From: Acidobacteriaceae bacterium
GTDB lineage: Bacteria; Acidobacteriota; Terriglobia; Terriglobales; Acidobacteriaceae
Length of the DNA stretch: 64,000 nucleotides
Reading direction: 5' to 3'
NCBI GenBank assembly: GCA_030038195.1
Contig: JASHPJ010000124.1
Coordinates: 62,001-126,000 of the forward strand
Below, piece after piece: positions 44,121 to 51,894 of this stretch. The notes beneath the pieces are model-generated. The model saw only the letters and a program-made list of their open reading frames with translations. It did not search any database and had not been told where the DNA came from. Both the position numbers and the translations under genes were made by a program. Position 1 is the stretch's first letter; each line of letters begins with the position of its first letter.

Positions 44121-44594
44121 ATGAAGGGAAACGCGAAAGTTCTTGAAAGACTGAACCAGGCCCTGCGGGACGAATTGACGGCGATCAACCAGTACTTTCT
44201 CCATGCGGAGATGTGCGAAAACTGGCGTTACGAGCGCTTGGCCAAGTACATCAAAAAGCAGTCCATCGATGAAATGCGGCACGCGGAAAGACTGATGGAG
44301 CGCATCTTGTTTCTGGATGGGACGCCCAACATGGATCATCTTGATCTCACCATCGGCTCGGGCGTCCGGGAGATGATTAACTCCGATCTCAAGCTCGAGC
44401 TGGGCGCCGTCGCTTCCTATAACGAATCTATTCGAATCTGTGTCGAAAATCAGGACAACGGCTCGCGGGATATCTTCGTCTCTCTGCTGAAGGACGAAGA
44501 AGGGCACGTGGATTGGCTGGAGGCGCAGCTCCATCAGATTCAGGAAGTGGGGTACGAGCGCTACCTGAGCATGCAGATGGAGGAAGAAGCGTAG
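44121..44594 (+). CDS. bfr: Bacterioferritin
   Basis: Stores iron as a 24-subunit shell with a ferroxidase site in each subunit. 157 residues. Ferroxidase ligands are visible as Glu18 (DELTAINQYF), Glu51 and His54 in DEMRHAE, Glu94 in KLELGAVASYNE, and Glu127/His130 in DEEGHVDWLE. The Met in DEMRHAE is at the haem-binding position (Met52). GGAG precedes the ATG. It lies about 100 bases after the araC-type gene and may be transcribed on its own. It places iron handling inside this metal cluster. Confidence 0.95.
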   Translation: MKGNAKVLERLNQALRDELTAINQYFLHAEMCENWRYERLAKYIKKQSIDEMRHAERLMERILFLDGTPNMDHLDLTIGSGVREMINSDLKLELGAVASYNESIRICVENQDNGSRDIFVSLLKDEEGHVDWLEAQLHQIQEVGYERYLSMQMEEEA

Positions 44595-44773
44595 CGGAAC
44601 GCTGGCGATACTGCCGACAGTCATCGCCTGGAAGCACTGCTATCGGAAGAAAGATAGCTGGGCAAGTTGTAGAACGAAAAAGACAATCTTCCTCTTGTCT
44701 GAATTCAGCATTTGGATTATCGTGGAAGCAATGCGGATCATTTTGGTCCGAATTTAGGAATGCACTGCCGTAG

Positions 44774-44815
44774 AGTCTTTTGGCGAAGCGCTGCGGCAGC
44801 GCGGAGATCGGCGAT
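44774..44815 (-). repeat. Interspersed repeat GATCTCCG...GCGCTTCGCCAAAAGACT (copy C)
   Basis: On the minus strand it reads ATCGCCGATCTCCGC, then GCGCTTCGCCAAAAGACT. An internal GCGCTGC/GCAGCGC palindrome lies between. It lies between bfr and the S4-like gene. Confidence 0.7.
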
Positions 44816-44877
44816 GAGGGCTGAAGAGTTGGCAGAGAGCCAGCTTTGCCGTCTTCGTCCATCCAGGAGACGGCTGC

Positions 44878-45501
44878 ATGAGCGAACGGAAGAAGTTCCG
44901 TATCCAGCGTTCGCTGGGAATCGAACTGCCAGGCCTGGGCAAACCGGGCGCGCTTGAAAAACGAAATTACCCGCCTGGGCAACATGGCCGCCTACAAAAA
45001 CGCAGGATCACCCAGTTTGGCGCGCAACTATACGAAAAACAGAAGCTGCTCTTCCACTATGGCCTGCGCGAAGAGCAGCTCCGCCGCTTTGTCCGCAAGG
45101 CAAAGAGCCTGAACGCGTCGAACTGGATGGAGAGCCTGATCGGCCTTCTGGAACGGCGTCTCGACAATGTCGTCTTCCGGCTTGGTTTTGCCCGCAGCAT
45201 CGCCGGCGCGCGCCAGCTTGTTTCTCACGGGCACATTTTCGTCAACGGCCGTCGTCAGACAATCGGCTCGATGGTGCTTCGCATCGGCGAGCGGGTGCAT
45301 CTGAGCGAACGGGCAAAACAGATGACAGCCGTGCAGAGCGCGCGGGAGAATCCGCGCCTGGATCTACCGTCCTATCTCCAATTCGATAATCCGGCAACAA
45401 AGGAGTCCGGCATGATCCTCGCTTTTCCCGGCGTCGGTCATGTTCCCTTCGAATTCAGCGCGGCGCAGGTAGCCGAGTATTACGCCAAACGAGGCGTGTA
45501 G
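44878..45501 (+). CDS. rpsD: Ribosomal protein S4 paralogue without zinc cysteines
   Basis: 207 residues. It has the S4 N-terminal domain (RNYPPGQHGRLQKRRITQFGAQLYEKQKLLFHYGLREEQLRRF) and the RNA-binding S4 domain (LLERRLDNVVFRLGFARSIAGARQLVSHGHIFVNGRR), ending in the usual VAEYYAKRGV-like tail. The extreme N-terminus, where many bacterial S4 proteins bind zinc through four Cys, has no cysteine at all. It sits alone, away from S13/S11/rpoA, in a Fur-associated metal cluster. I infer a zinc-free alternative S4 used under metal limitation; the operon copy elsewhere in the genome would be needed to prove it is a second gene. AGGAG precedes the ATG. Confidence 0.9.
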   Translation: MSERKKFRIQRSLGIELPGLGKPGALEKRNYPPGQHGRLQKRRITQFGAQLYEKQKLLFHYGLREEQLRRFVRKAKSLNASNWMESLIGLLERRLDNVVFRLGFARSIAGARQLVSHGHIFVNGRRQTIGSMVLRIGERVHLSERAKQMTAVQSARENPRLDLPSYLQFDNPATKESGMILAFPGVGHVPFEFSAAQVAEYYAKRGV

Positions 45502-45531
45502 TGTGTGTTTTTTGAAAAGCTCTCCCAGGGA

Positions 45532-45573
45532 AGTCTTTTGGCGAAGCGCCCGATGAGAGCGGAGATCGATAAC
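45532..45573 (-). repeat. Interspersed repeat GTTATCGATCTCCG...GCGCTTCGCCAAAAGACT (copy D)
   Basis: On the minus strand GTTATCGATCTCCGC then GCGCTTCGCCAAAAGACTT. It lies in the gap between the S4 paralogue and the TonB receptor gene. Confidence 0.75.
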
Positions 45574-45628
45574 CAGGCGGTGCAGTTGTTCACCCAATTG
45601 CGCTGCTGCAGCTTGGAAAGGCGCGACT

Positions 45629-47902
45629 ATGCGAAAGAGATTTGTTGTATTTCTGTTCCTTGTTTCTGCTCTGGCCTGCGCACAGGTTCCTCAGAAGACC
45701 TTGTCAGGCCATGTCCTTGACCCATCCGGCAATGCGGTTACCCATGCCGCGATTACTCTTCGCAATACTCTCAGTGGAGCTGGCCTGGCAACGGAGAGTG
45801 GTGCGAGCGGTGAATACTCTTTCTCAGGAGTTGAACCGGGCGAATACGTTCTTACCGCATCGGCATCCGGCTTTGCTGCGCAGACGCGCATTATTACCGC
45901 GAAATCTGACATTCCGTCGGCGAACATCGACATTTCGCTCGCCGTGGCATCCGTTCAACAGACGGTCACAGTCGTGTCGGGCTCACGAGTGGAGGAGCTA
46001 CAGCAGGATTCTCCGTTGCCTGTCGATGTCAAGACGAAACAACAGATCGAGCGCACAGGCTTTGAGAGCGTGGCTGACGTGCTCAGCGAGCTGCCGGGGG
46101 TAGTGACGCGCAACAACGCGTCCTATTCCGGCTCGTCGCAGGAGATGATCGACGGCGTCGCTTCGCAGGATATCCTCGTTTTGCAGGATGGGCTTCCGAT
46201 AGTCGGGGCGCGCGGCATCAACAGCGGCATCATCGACCTCGATCAGCAGAACATCGGCAGGCTCGATCACGTGGAGGTGGTGCGCGGCGCTGCTTCCTCA
46301 CTCTACGGCACCGACGCCATTGGCGGCGTAATCAACATGATTACGCACGAGCCAACGCACCCGCTGGAAGGAGGCTTGCGAATCTCCGGCGGTGACTTGG
46401 GCGTAGTTGATGGCGACCTCGATCTCGGCTCGCAGTGGAAGAAGCTGACGGCATACACCGATCTTGAGATGCATCGCATCGACTCCTACTCGCTGGTTCC
46501 CGGCGATGAAAGCACCGTCGGCGCGAACAACCGGCGTTACGATGCCTTCCTCAAGCTGCGCTATCGTTTCAATCCACGCGCTTCCATCGGTTATACGGGT
46601 GATGCTTATCATAACGATGCCAACGGCAAGAACGACGATTACACGGGGACGGCCGCGTCGGGCTATGACTATGCTGCCAGCACAGACAGCACGCAGACCC
46701 ATGCGATTGTGGGTGACTTTCTTCCCACCTCGACGACCGCTGTGCAAGCCCGGCTGTATGAGGCGCGCTACGATTCAAATTCCTACTCCAATCCGATCAA
46801 TGCCGACAACAGCCTCGGTCCTGAGTTTGACTACGGCAATCTTTACGAGCGTTATCACCGCGCTGACGCCACGGTGTCGCAGCAGATCGGCACATGGCAA
46901 TTCCTGCAGGGCGGAGACGAATGGGTACAGGATTCGTATCGCGGCCTGAACCGCATTGTCGGCAACGATGATGGGCAGCAGATTACAACCAACGATCTCT
47001 GGCTCCAGGATCGCATTCAGTGGAAAAGGCTGATCGTCAATCTGGGCGGGCGCTACAATCACCACTCGCTTTATGGAAGCCATGTGGTGCCGAAGGTCGG
47101 CCTGGTCTATCGCGTCAACGGGCACTGGACGGTGCGCAGCGCGTACGGCAAAGGCTTCCGCTCGCCGACCATTGGAGAGCTCTATTACCTGTTATTGCAT
47201 CCTGAGTATGGTTACCAGGTCCTTGGCAACCCAACTTTGCAGCCGGAGCGCAGCGAGAGCTGGTCAGTGGGCGGAGACTACCAGGTCAACCGGTACAGCC
47301 TCGGAGTAACGCTCTATCGGAACAACCTGAACCACCTGATTAACTATATCTACGCAGGCATGCCCACAGATGAGGCTGAACTCGAAGCTCTGCTTGCCGA
47401 GTACGGAATCCCGTTGTCCTTCGGCGCAGAGCCTGGCCTGATGACCTTCGTCTACACCAACGTCGATCAGGCCTACACGCAGGGCATCAACCTGAAAGGG
47501 AGTGTGCTGCTAAGCCGCAGCCTGCGCGTGGATGGCTTCTACGCCTATCTCGATCCATACGACGTAACCGACAAAGAAACGTTGACCGAGCGCAGCCGCA
47601 ACTCCGGTTATTTCCGCGCGGAATATTCTGCGCCGCGCCTGGGTTTTGTCGCCAATATCCGGGGTAACTACTTCGGCCGCTATCTAATTACGCCGACTCC
47701 CGTGGAACATGAACAGGCTTACGCGATCTGGAATCTCTATGGCTCCAAGGAGATTTGTCCCGGCCTGCAGGTCTATGGCGCCATCGAGAACCTGGGCAAC
47801 AGCCGTGACAGCTTACTGACGCAGAACCCACCCACCTACGACCGCACCGACTATGGACGAACCTTCCGCATCGGCCTGCGCTACACGTTTCCGCACGAGT
47901 AA
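45629..47902 (+). CDS. TonB-dependent receptor (BtuB/FepA-like size) with N-terminal regulatory-like domain
   Basis: 757 residues from ATG 45629, with GGAAAGG upstream. Signal peptide MRKRFVVFLFLVSALACAQ. A carboxypeptidase-regulatory-like domain spans ~25-110 (LSGHVLDPSGNAVTHAAITL). The plug domain has DVLSELPGVVTRN and LVLQDGLPIVGARG, followed by VEVVRGAASSLYGTDAIGGVINMIT, the hallmark of ligand-gated siderophore and cobalamin receptors. The barrel ends IGLRYTFPHE. Unlike the two Oar-like receptors it belongs to the canonical import class. Downstream genes 47920-48165 and 48183-49145 are spaced by 17 bases each and form an operon with it. A metal chelate or corrinoid is a likely substrate. 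Confidence 0.92.
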   Translation: MRKRFVVFLFLVSALACAQVPQKTLSGHVLDPSGNAVTHAAITLRNTLSGAGLATESGASGEYSFSGVEPGEYVLTASASGFAAQTRIITAKSDIPSANIDISLAVASVQQTVTVVSGSRVEELQQDSPLPVDVKTKQQIERTGFESVADVLSELPGVVTRNNASYSGSSQEMIDGVASQDILVLQDGLPIVGARGINSGIIDLDQQNIGRLDHVEVVRGAASSLYGTDAIGGVINMITHEPTHPLEGGLRISGGDLGVVDGDLDLGSQWKKLTAYTDLEMHRIDSYSLVPGDESTVGANNRRYDAFLKLRYRFNPRASIGYTGDAYHNDANGKNDDYTGTAASGYDYAASTDSTQTHAIVGDFLPTSTTAVQARLYEARYDSNSYSNPINADNSLGPEFDYGNLYERYHRADATVSQQIGTWQFLQGGDEWVQDSYRGLNRIVGNDDGQQITTNDLWLQDRIQWKRLIVNLGGRYNHHSLYGSHVVPKVGLVYRVNGHWTVRSAYGKGFRSPTIGELYYLLLHPEYGYQVLGNPTLQPERSESWSVGGDYQVNRYSLGVTLYRNNLNHLINYIYAGMPTDEAELEALLAEYGIPLSFGAEPGLMTFVYTNVDQAYTQGINLKGSVLLSRSLRVDGFYAYLDPYDVTDKETLTERSRNSGYFRAEYSAPRLGFVANIRGNYFGRYLITPTPVEHEQAYAIWNLYGSKEICPGLQVYGAIENLGNSRDSLLTQNPPTYDRTDYGRTFRIGLRYTFPHE

Positions 47903-47919
47903 CCAGTTACGGAGAACTT

Positions 47920-48165
47920 ATGCATGACATCAATGTGGTCCTCGCAGACCTTCCCGGGCTTGGGCGCGTACGTCTGTGCGAGTGCAATGCGATTCACGTA
48001 AGCATCGGGCCGGTCACGCTCAACCTCGAGCCGGCTGCGTTTCTGCAGGTGGTGGCGCTGATGAACAAAGCCACGGACGAGCTTTCGAAGCTCCGGGAAT
48101 CCCCCGAGACCGCCGAGAGCCCTTTCCAGATGTTTGGTACACCACAGAGCCGATTTACGCACTGA
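47920..48165 (+). CDS. Small hypothetical protein between TonB receptor and CbiX-like gene
   Basis: 81 residues with GGAGAA upstream of the ATG. It is soluble, with a beta-rich start (LPGLGRVRLCECNAIHVSIGPVTLNLEP) and a helical second half (FLQVVALMNKATDELSKLRESPE). A CxC pair (Cys20, Cys22) could bind metal. No family recognised. Tight spacing on both sides (17 bases to each neighbour) argues that it is real and works with the receptor and the CbiX-like protein. Confidence 0.65.
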   Translation: MHDINVVLADLPGLGRVRLCECNAIHVSIGPVTLNLEPAAFLQVVALMNKATDELSKLRESPETAESPFQMFGTPQSRFTH

Positions 48166-48182
48166 GAGAAAAGGAAGACACC

Positions 48183-49145
48183 ATGAAAAAAATTCTTCTT
48201 GCACTATTAGCGCTTGGCCTGTCCTGCGCGGCCGCCTTCGGCCAGACACCGGCAAGCTCGAAACCACCGCGACCGGGCGTGCTCCTGCTGGCACATGGCG
48301 GCTCGCTTGAATGGAATGAAGAGGTTCGTCATGTCGCCGATCAGGTCGATCTGCAGATTCCCACCGAGGTCGCTTTCGGCATGGCCACGCGATCGGCGAT
48401 GCAGTCCGCGATCGACCGGCTCGTCGCCCGCAAGGTGACTGAGATTGTCGCTGTGCCGCTGTTCATTAGCTCGCACAGCTCGGTGATTGATAGCCAGGCC
48501 TACCTGCTCGGCCTGCGCGCGCAGATGCCGGAAGACCTCAAAGACTTTGCCGCAATGGATCACGGAGCGATGGGACACGACGGGACAATGGATCATAGCG
48601 CCATGCACGATGCAGCCGCATCCGACGACGCTATGAAGCCGCTTGTCTCGCCTGTCCCCATCCGCATGGCCTTGGCGCTCGATGCTCACCCGATTGTCGC
48701 GGACATTCTCATTGACCGGGCGGCATCCATCAGCAGAGAGCCTGCTCACGAGGTGGTGATCCTGGTCGCCCACGGTCCGGTTCCAGAAGACGACAACAAG
48801 CTCTGGCTCCGGGACATGGGCACGATCGCCGATCGAATGCGCACCAGGACGCATTATGCCTCCATCGATTACCTCACGCTGCGTGACGACGCCGACGATC
48901 CGGTGAGAAATGCCGCTACTGAGCAGCTTCGGCGCAAAGTCGAAGATGTCACGAAAAGCGGCAACACCGCATTGATCGTTCCATTGCTGCTCTCCTACGG
49001 TGGAATCGAAGGCGGACTGCGCAAGCGGCTCGATGGCCTGGCCTACCGAATGCCTTCGCAGGCGCTTCTTCCCGATGAGCGGATGGTGAGCTGGGTTGTT
49101 GCGGCTGCGCAGGAGAATTCTTCTGCAGTTGCCCAGGGGAAATAA
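48183..49145 (+). CDS. Exported CbiX/SirB-like (chelatase-fold) protein with Met/His-rich insert
   Basis: 320 residues from ATG 48183 with AAGGAAG upstream. Signal peptide MKKILLALLALGLSCAAAFGQ. Two chelatase-type half domains follow: PGVLLLAHGGSLEWNEEV with VPLFISSHSSVI, and EVVILVAHGPVPEDDNKLWL with LIVPLLLSYGGIEGGL. Each has the conserved His of CbiX/SirB after the first strand (AHG). Between them, residues ~125-151 are an insert rich in MDH/GHD motifs (MDHGAMGHDGTMDHSAMHD), typical of extracytoplasmic Cu(I)/Ag(I) binding. Cobaltochelatases are cytoplasmic, so an exported form with a copper-type insert is probably a metal carrier or metallochaperone rather than a tetrapyrrole enzyme. Operon with the TonB receptor. 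Confidence 0.82.
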   Translation: MKKILLALLALGLSCAAAFGQTPASSKPPRPGVLLLAHGGSLEWNEEVRHVADQVDLQIPTEVAFGMATRSAMQSAIDRLVARKVTEIVAVPLFISSHSSVIDSQAYLLGLRAQMPEDLKDFAAMDHGAMGHDGTMDHSAMHDAAASDDAMKPLVSPVPIRMALALDAHPIVADILIDRAASISREPAHEVVILVAHGPVPEDDNKLWLRDMGTIADRMRTRTHYASIDYLTLRDDADDPVRNAATEQLRRKVEDVTKSGNTALIVPLLLSYGGIEGGLRKRLDGLAYRMPSQALLPDERMVSWVVAAAQENSSAVAQGK

Positions 49146-49148
49146 AAA

Positions 49149-49316
49149 TGGATGGGCCTGAACACCGTTACCGTCGAGAAACCGCGGACAAGGCGCACCC
49201 GAGTCATGCTTGGCGCGGTTTTATTCGTTATGACTGGTGAACAGGTCCAGGAGATGCAATTGGCGCACTGGCTGCCCGCTACGCATCTCGACGGTTTCGC
49301 TGTAGCCGCGCAATAG
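49149..49316 (+). pseudogene. Remnant resembling the C-terminus of an FTR1-type iron permease
   Basis: A 55-codon frame whose second half reads VMLGAVLFVMTGEQVQEMQ, followed by LAHWLPATHLDGF. The GE-x-VQEMQ-x-AGW-x-P-x-T pattern is the end of FTR1-family permeases. Nothing of the preceding membrane helices remains, and the first ~18 codons look unrelated. It is probably a decayed fragment left in the metal cluster. Confidence 0.45.
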
Positions 49317-49317
49317 C

Positions 49318-49587
49318 GTGGTGCTCGGCCATCGCAACGGGGAATTCTATGCCGCCATGCAAGGAATTTCTGACCAGCGCCGTCGAAAGGCTGCCCTTCC
49401 GGGCCGCGACGGTCAGCGATCCATTGCCGATGTGGATGCAAACGACGTTGTTGAAGTGCCGTGCAGCATTGGCAACGACATAATTACCCCGGAGTCCTGC
49501 GGCTCATTGCCCGCTGCCGTGCGGGACCTGGTGCTCTCTTTGGGATTTGCAGGGATTTGCGGGGTTGTGCAAGGTTTTGCAGGGTAG
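49318..49587 (+). pseudogene. Fragment resembling a family 4 glycoside hydrolase
   Basis: An 89-codon frame with DANDVVEVPCSIGNDIITPE followed by SCGSLPAAVRDLV, which resembles the C-terminal part of GH4 (6-phospho-beta-glucosidase-like) enzymes, where D-D-x-VVEVP and LP-x-x-V-x-x-L occur. The remainder does not match and there is no complete domain. The tail runs into low-complexity DNA. I treat 49146-49680 as a region of gene debris with no intact gene. Confidence 0.4.
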
Positions 49588-49688
49588 AGACGTGCGGGTT
49601 TGACTATATAAGTTATTTATTTTGTTTTGGTTGCTTGGATTTTGAGGCTGGGAAAATGCGGTTTGGGGAGGGGTAGGGGGTAGCGGGA

Positions 49689-50108
49689 TCAGCCGAATTT
49701 GGCGGGTTTGGGGGTGCGGAGCAGGGCGCTAAGCGCAACCTGGGCGGCGTAGAGGAGCTGGCCGCTGCGCTCGGACGGAATCGCTTCGATGAGGATGCCG
49801 TAGGCGACGCAGGCGATGAAGTCGCGGATGCCTTCATAGCCGACGAGCGGAGGCATGGCGCCACGGTAAGCAGCAGCGGCCTCATCAGCGGCGTTGCCTT
49901 GGGCCATGGGGCCGTCTTTACGGGCGTTCTTCTTCATGTATTCGTCGAAGGCCTGCTGCCAGGCTTCGCGGCAGCGGGTGATGGCGGTGGCAGTGCTGTC
50001 GGGCGTGGCCGTGGGAGCCGGGGGCAGCACGGTGACGGGCGCAGATGGATCGGGCTCGGCGATGAGCTTGAGCAGGGCGAGCTCGAGATTGTCGTCGGAC
50101 TGAGACAT
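49689..50108 (-). CDS. Conserved hypothetical protein, 139 aa
   Basis: AGGAGA precedes the ATG. The N-terminal third is Pro/Ala/Thr-rich, the middle is helical and charged (AWQQAFDEYMKKNARKDGPMAQ), and the C-terminal part reads YRGAMPPLVGYEGIRDFIACVAYGILIEAI followed by a helix. The last part looks like a small conserved helical domain common in acidobacterial genomes, but no function is known. No signal peptide or clear membrane span. Possible relation to the downstream repeats is only positional. Confidence 0.6.
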   Translation of the reverse strand: MSQSDDNLELALLKLIAEPDPSAPVTVLPPAPTATPDSTATAITRCREAWQQAFDEYMKKNARKDGPMAQGNAADEAAAAYRGAMPPLVGYEGIRDFIACVAYGILIEAIPSERSGQLLYAAQVALSALLRTPKPAKFG

Positions 50109-50178
50109 GGTGGTCTCCTGTTCTGAGTGTGCGACGACGGGACATAATTTTATGCAAAGAGGAACTTCGCGTGGTGTG

Positions 50179-50252
50179 CCAGAAGTGCATAAGCTGACAT
50201 CCCAAACCGCAGATTCCGTCCCGGCGTATCTTCGGCTTTCGAACTCGCTCCG
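50179..50252. repeat. Degenerate copy of the MITE-like repeat
   Basis: CCAGAAGTGCATAAG...CATCCCAAACCGCAGATTCCG...CGGCGTATCTTCGGCTTTCGA follows the left half of the element at 54394-54557 with many changes. The right end is not recognisable. Confidence 0.4.
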
Positions 50253-50314
50253 TCGAAAATCATGGAGGCGGTTGGGTCGCCCCTACGGGGCTGGCCGAGC
50301 CTTGACCTGCTTGT

Positions 50315-50480
50315 CCCAGGGTTGCGTCCGCCACGGCGGACTTTACCCTGGGCTATTTTCCGCTGCCCCTCCGGGACGAAGGGACAGTGGTGCCGGCCGA
50401 TCGGATTCCCAGGGTTCGGTCCGTGCGGCGGGCCGGACTCCACCCTGGGCTTACTTCGCTTGCTCCATCCGGGAGCGAGG
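50315..50480. repeat. Two tandem copies of a CCCAGGGTT...ACCCTGGGC repeat
   Basis: Unit 1 (50315-50380) has CCCAGGGTT and ACCCTGGGC arms round GTCCGCCACGGCGGAC, then CGCTGCCCCTCCGGGACGAA. Unit 2 (50408-50480) has CCCAGGGTTCGG and CACCCTGGGC, then CGCTTGCTCCATCCGGGAGCGA. They fill the 383-base gap between the 49689-50108 gene and the ArsR-methyltransferase gene, apart from the degenerate MITE copy. I see no gene there. Confidence 0.6.
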
Positions 50481-50491
50481 TTGTTGGGGTG

Positions 50492-51607
50492 CTACTGGGG
50501 TTTGGCGGCTACGGCGAGGAGGGTCTGGAAGTTGGGCGGGGTGGGTTCCTTGTCGACGATGCTGGTTTCGATGCGGGTGAAGCCGGAGTTGTGGAGCATG
50601 GATTCGAGCTCTTCTTCGGTGAAACCCAGCCATTCGTCGGCGTAAAGGTCGCGGGCTTCTTCGAAACGGTGGCGGGCGAGGTCGAGGATGATGACGCGGC
50701 CGCCGGGGACGAGGATGCGCGCGGCTTCGTGGAGAGCGCGGGCGGGGTGCAGGGCGTGGTGGAGGGACTGGGAGAAGAAGACGAGATCGACTTCGCGGTC
50801 GGCGACGGGCAGCTCCTCCATGTCGCCGAGGCGGTAGTCGATGTTCTGGACGCCGTTACGGAGGGCTTCTTCGCGGCCGACTTCGATCATGCGGGCGGAG
50901 GAGTCGACGGCGATCACCCGCCTGGCGCGATGGGAGAGTAAGAGAGCGAAGCTCCCTTCGCCGGCGCCGAGGTCGGCTACGGTGACCGGGGGCATGAGCC
51001 GCAGCAAGGCTTCGGCGAGGCTCTTCCAGGACTTGCCGGGGACGTAGTTGCGGCCGAGGCGTCCGGCGACGGAGTCGAAGAAGGCACGCATCTTGTCCTG
51101 GCGCTTGCGCAGGACGCGGCGGCGGGTGGCCTGGTCGGCGGGAGCTTCGGGGATTTCGCGACGGGCGCGGTCGAGGAGTTCTTGCAGGAGGCTACCGGGG
51201 TTTCCCTCAGGGCCTAAAGGCCCATTGCATTGTGGGCTGTCGATGTACGGGCTGAAGCCCGTACCCTCCTTTTCAGGTCCCTGGTTTTCGGCACGGCTGA
51301 ATCCGTGCCCTTTCAAGACGGTTGGATCAGTTGCTGTTTGGGTGGCCGGTACTTCTGCCGGCCGGGAGATCAACCTATATAGATTGTTTTTGCCGGCGCG
51401 GCGGTCTTCGACCAGTCCCGCCTGCTTGAGCTGGGAGAGGTGGGTGGAGATGGTGCTCTGGCCCATAACCAGGATTTCCTGTAGCTCGGCGACCGAGAGC
51501 TCCTCACCTTCGAGAAGGAGGAGGATACGGAGGCGATTGGGGTCGGCGACGACCCGGAGAATTTTTACGATGGACGGCATTGACGGCATGGGGCTGTTCT
51601 GATACAT
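50492..51607 (-). CDS. ArsR-family HTH fused to SAM-dependent methyltransferase, with repeat-derived linker
   Basis: 371 residues. The N-terminal ~80 residues are an ArsR winged helix (VVADPNRLRILLLLEGEELSVAELQEILVMGQSTISTHLSQLKQAGLV). The C-terminal ~220 residues are a class I methyltransferase with VADLGAGEGSF (motif I), VIAVDSSARMIEVG and LVFFSQSLHHALHP, closing LVPGGRVIILDL. Between them, residues ~98-138 contain KGHGFSRAENQGPEKEGTG and a following stretch that look like a translated interspersed repeat. The pair of functions, next to ahcY and metF, suggests a regulator that senses SAM or S-adenosylhomocysteine; this is inference. Starts at residue 7 (51589) or 10 are possible; a palindrome covers the first start codon. 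Confidence 0.88.
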   Translation of the reverse strand: MYQNSPMPSMPSIVKILRVVADPNRLRILLLLEGEELSVAELQEILVMGQSTISTHLSQLKQAGLVEDRRAGKNNLYRLISRPAEVPATQTATDPTVLKGHGFSRAENQGPEKEGTGFSPYIDSPQCNGPLGPEGNPGSLLQELLDRARREIPEAPADQATRRRVLRKRQDKMRAFFDSVAGRLGRNYVPGKSWKSLAEALLRLMPPVTVADLGAGEGSFALLLSHRARRVIAVDSSARMIEVGREEALRNGVQNIDYRLGDMEELPVADREVDLVFFSQSLHHALHPARALHEAARILVPGGRVIILDLARHRFEEARDLYADEWLGFTEEELESMLHNSGFTRIETSIVDKEPTPPNFQTLLAVAAKPQ

Positions 51608-51619
51608 ATCAATGTATCA
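51600..51619. promoter_or_regulatory. Palindrome over the ArsR-methyltransferase start (candidate operator)
   Basis: TGATACAT-ATCA-ATGTATCA is a perfect inverted repeat with eight-base arms, typical in size and shape of an ArsR-family operator. It overlaps the first start codon of the regulator and faces the ahcY side, so autoregulation is likely. Confidence 0.6.
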
Positions 51620-51750
51620 CGATGGGACGATGGATTGTGAGTGAAATTGGTGGTAGAGGATAGCGGAGTTGGCGAGACGGCGAGTTGGTGTCCGTTGCGC
51701 GGACAGTAGCGAGTTAGTGGGTGAATGGCCGGGGTAGGATTTGTGCTTTC

Positions 51751-51788
51751 CCCCTAGCGGCGTCCGCTGCGGCGGATGCCGCTAGGGG
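51751..51788. repeat. Hairpin repeat CCCCTAGCGGC (family E, copy 1)
   Basis: A perfect 11-base-pair stem CCCCTAGCGGC / GCCGCTAGGGG, with an inner GTCCGC/GCGGAT stem, between the regulator and ahcY. Flanks read TGCTTTC on the left and TGGGGCATCC on the right, as in copies at 54602 and 60657. Confidence 0.6.
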
Positions 51789-51894
51789 TGGGGCATCCAG
51801 AACCCAGGCATCCGGGATTTTGTGGCTCGTGAGAGAGGCAAGACGGTAAAAAGCTCGGATTCAGATTTTGAAGGGGAATAAGGAGAGATTGGAT

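Noticed and set aside
49043-49441. 132-codon minus-strand frame over the end of the CbiX-like gene
   Set aside because: It overlaps an established gene and its product has no recognisable features.
51608-51894. Possible S-adenosylhomocysteine riboswitch upstream of ahcY
   Set aside because: The conserved SAH-aptamer core sequences are not present; the strong hairpin at 51751-51788 matches an interspersed repeat family instead.
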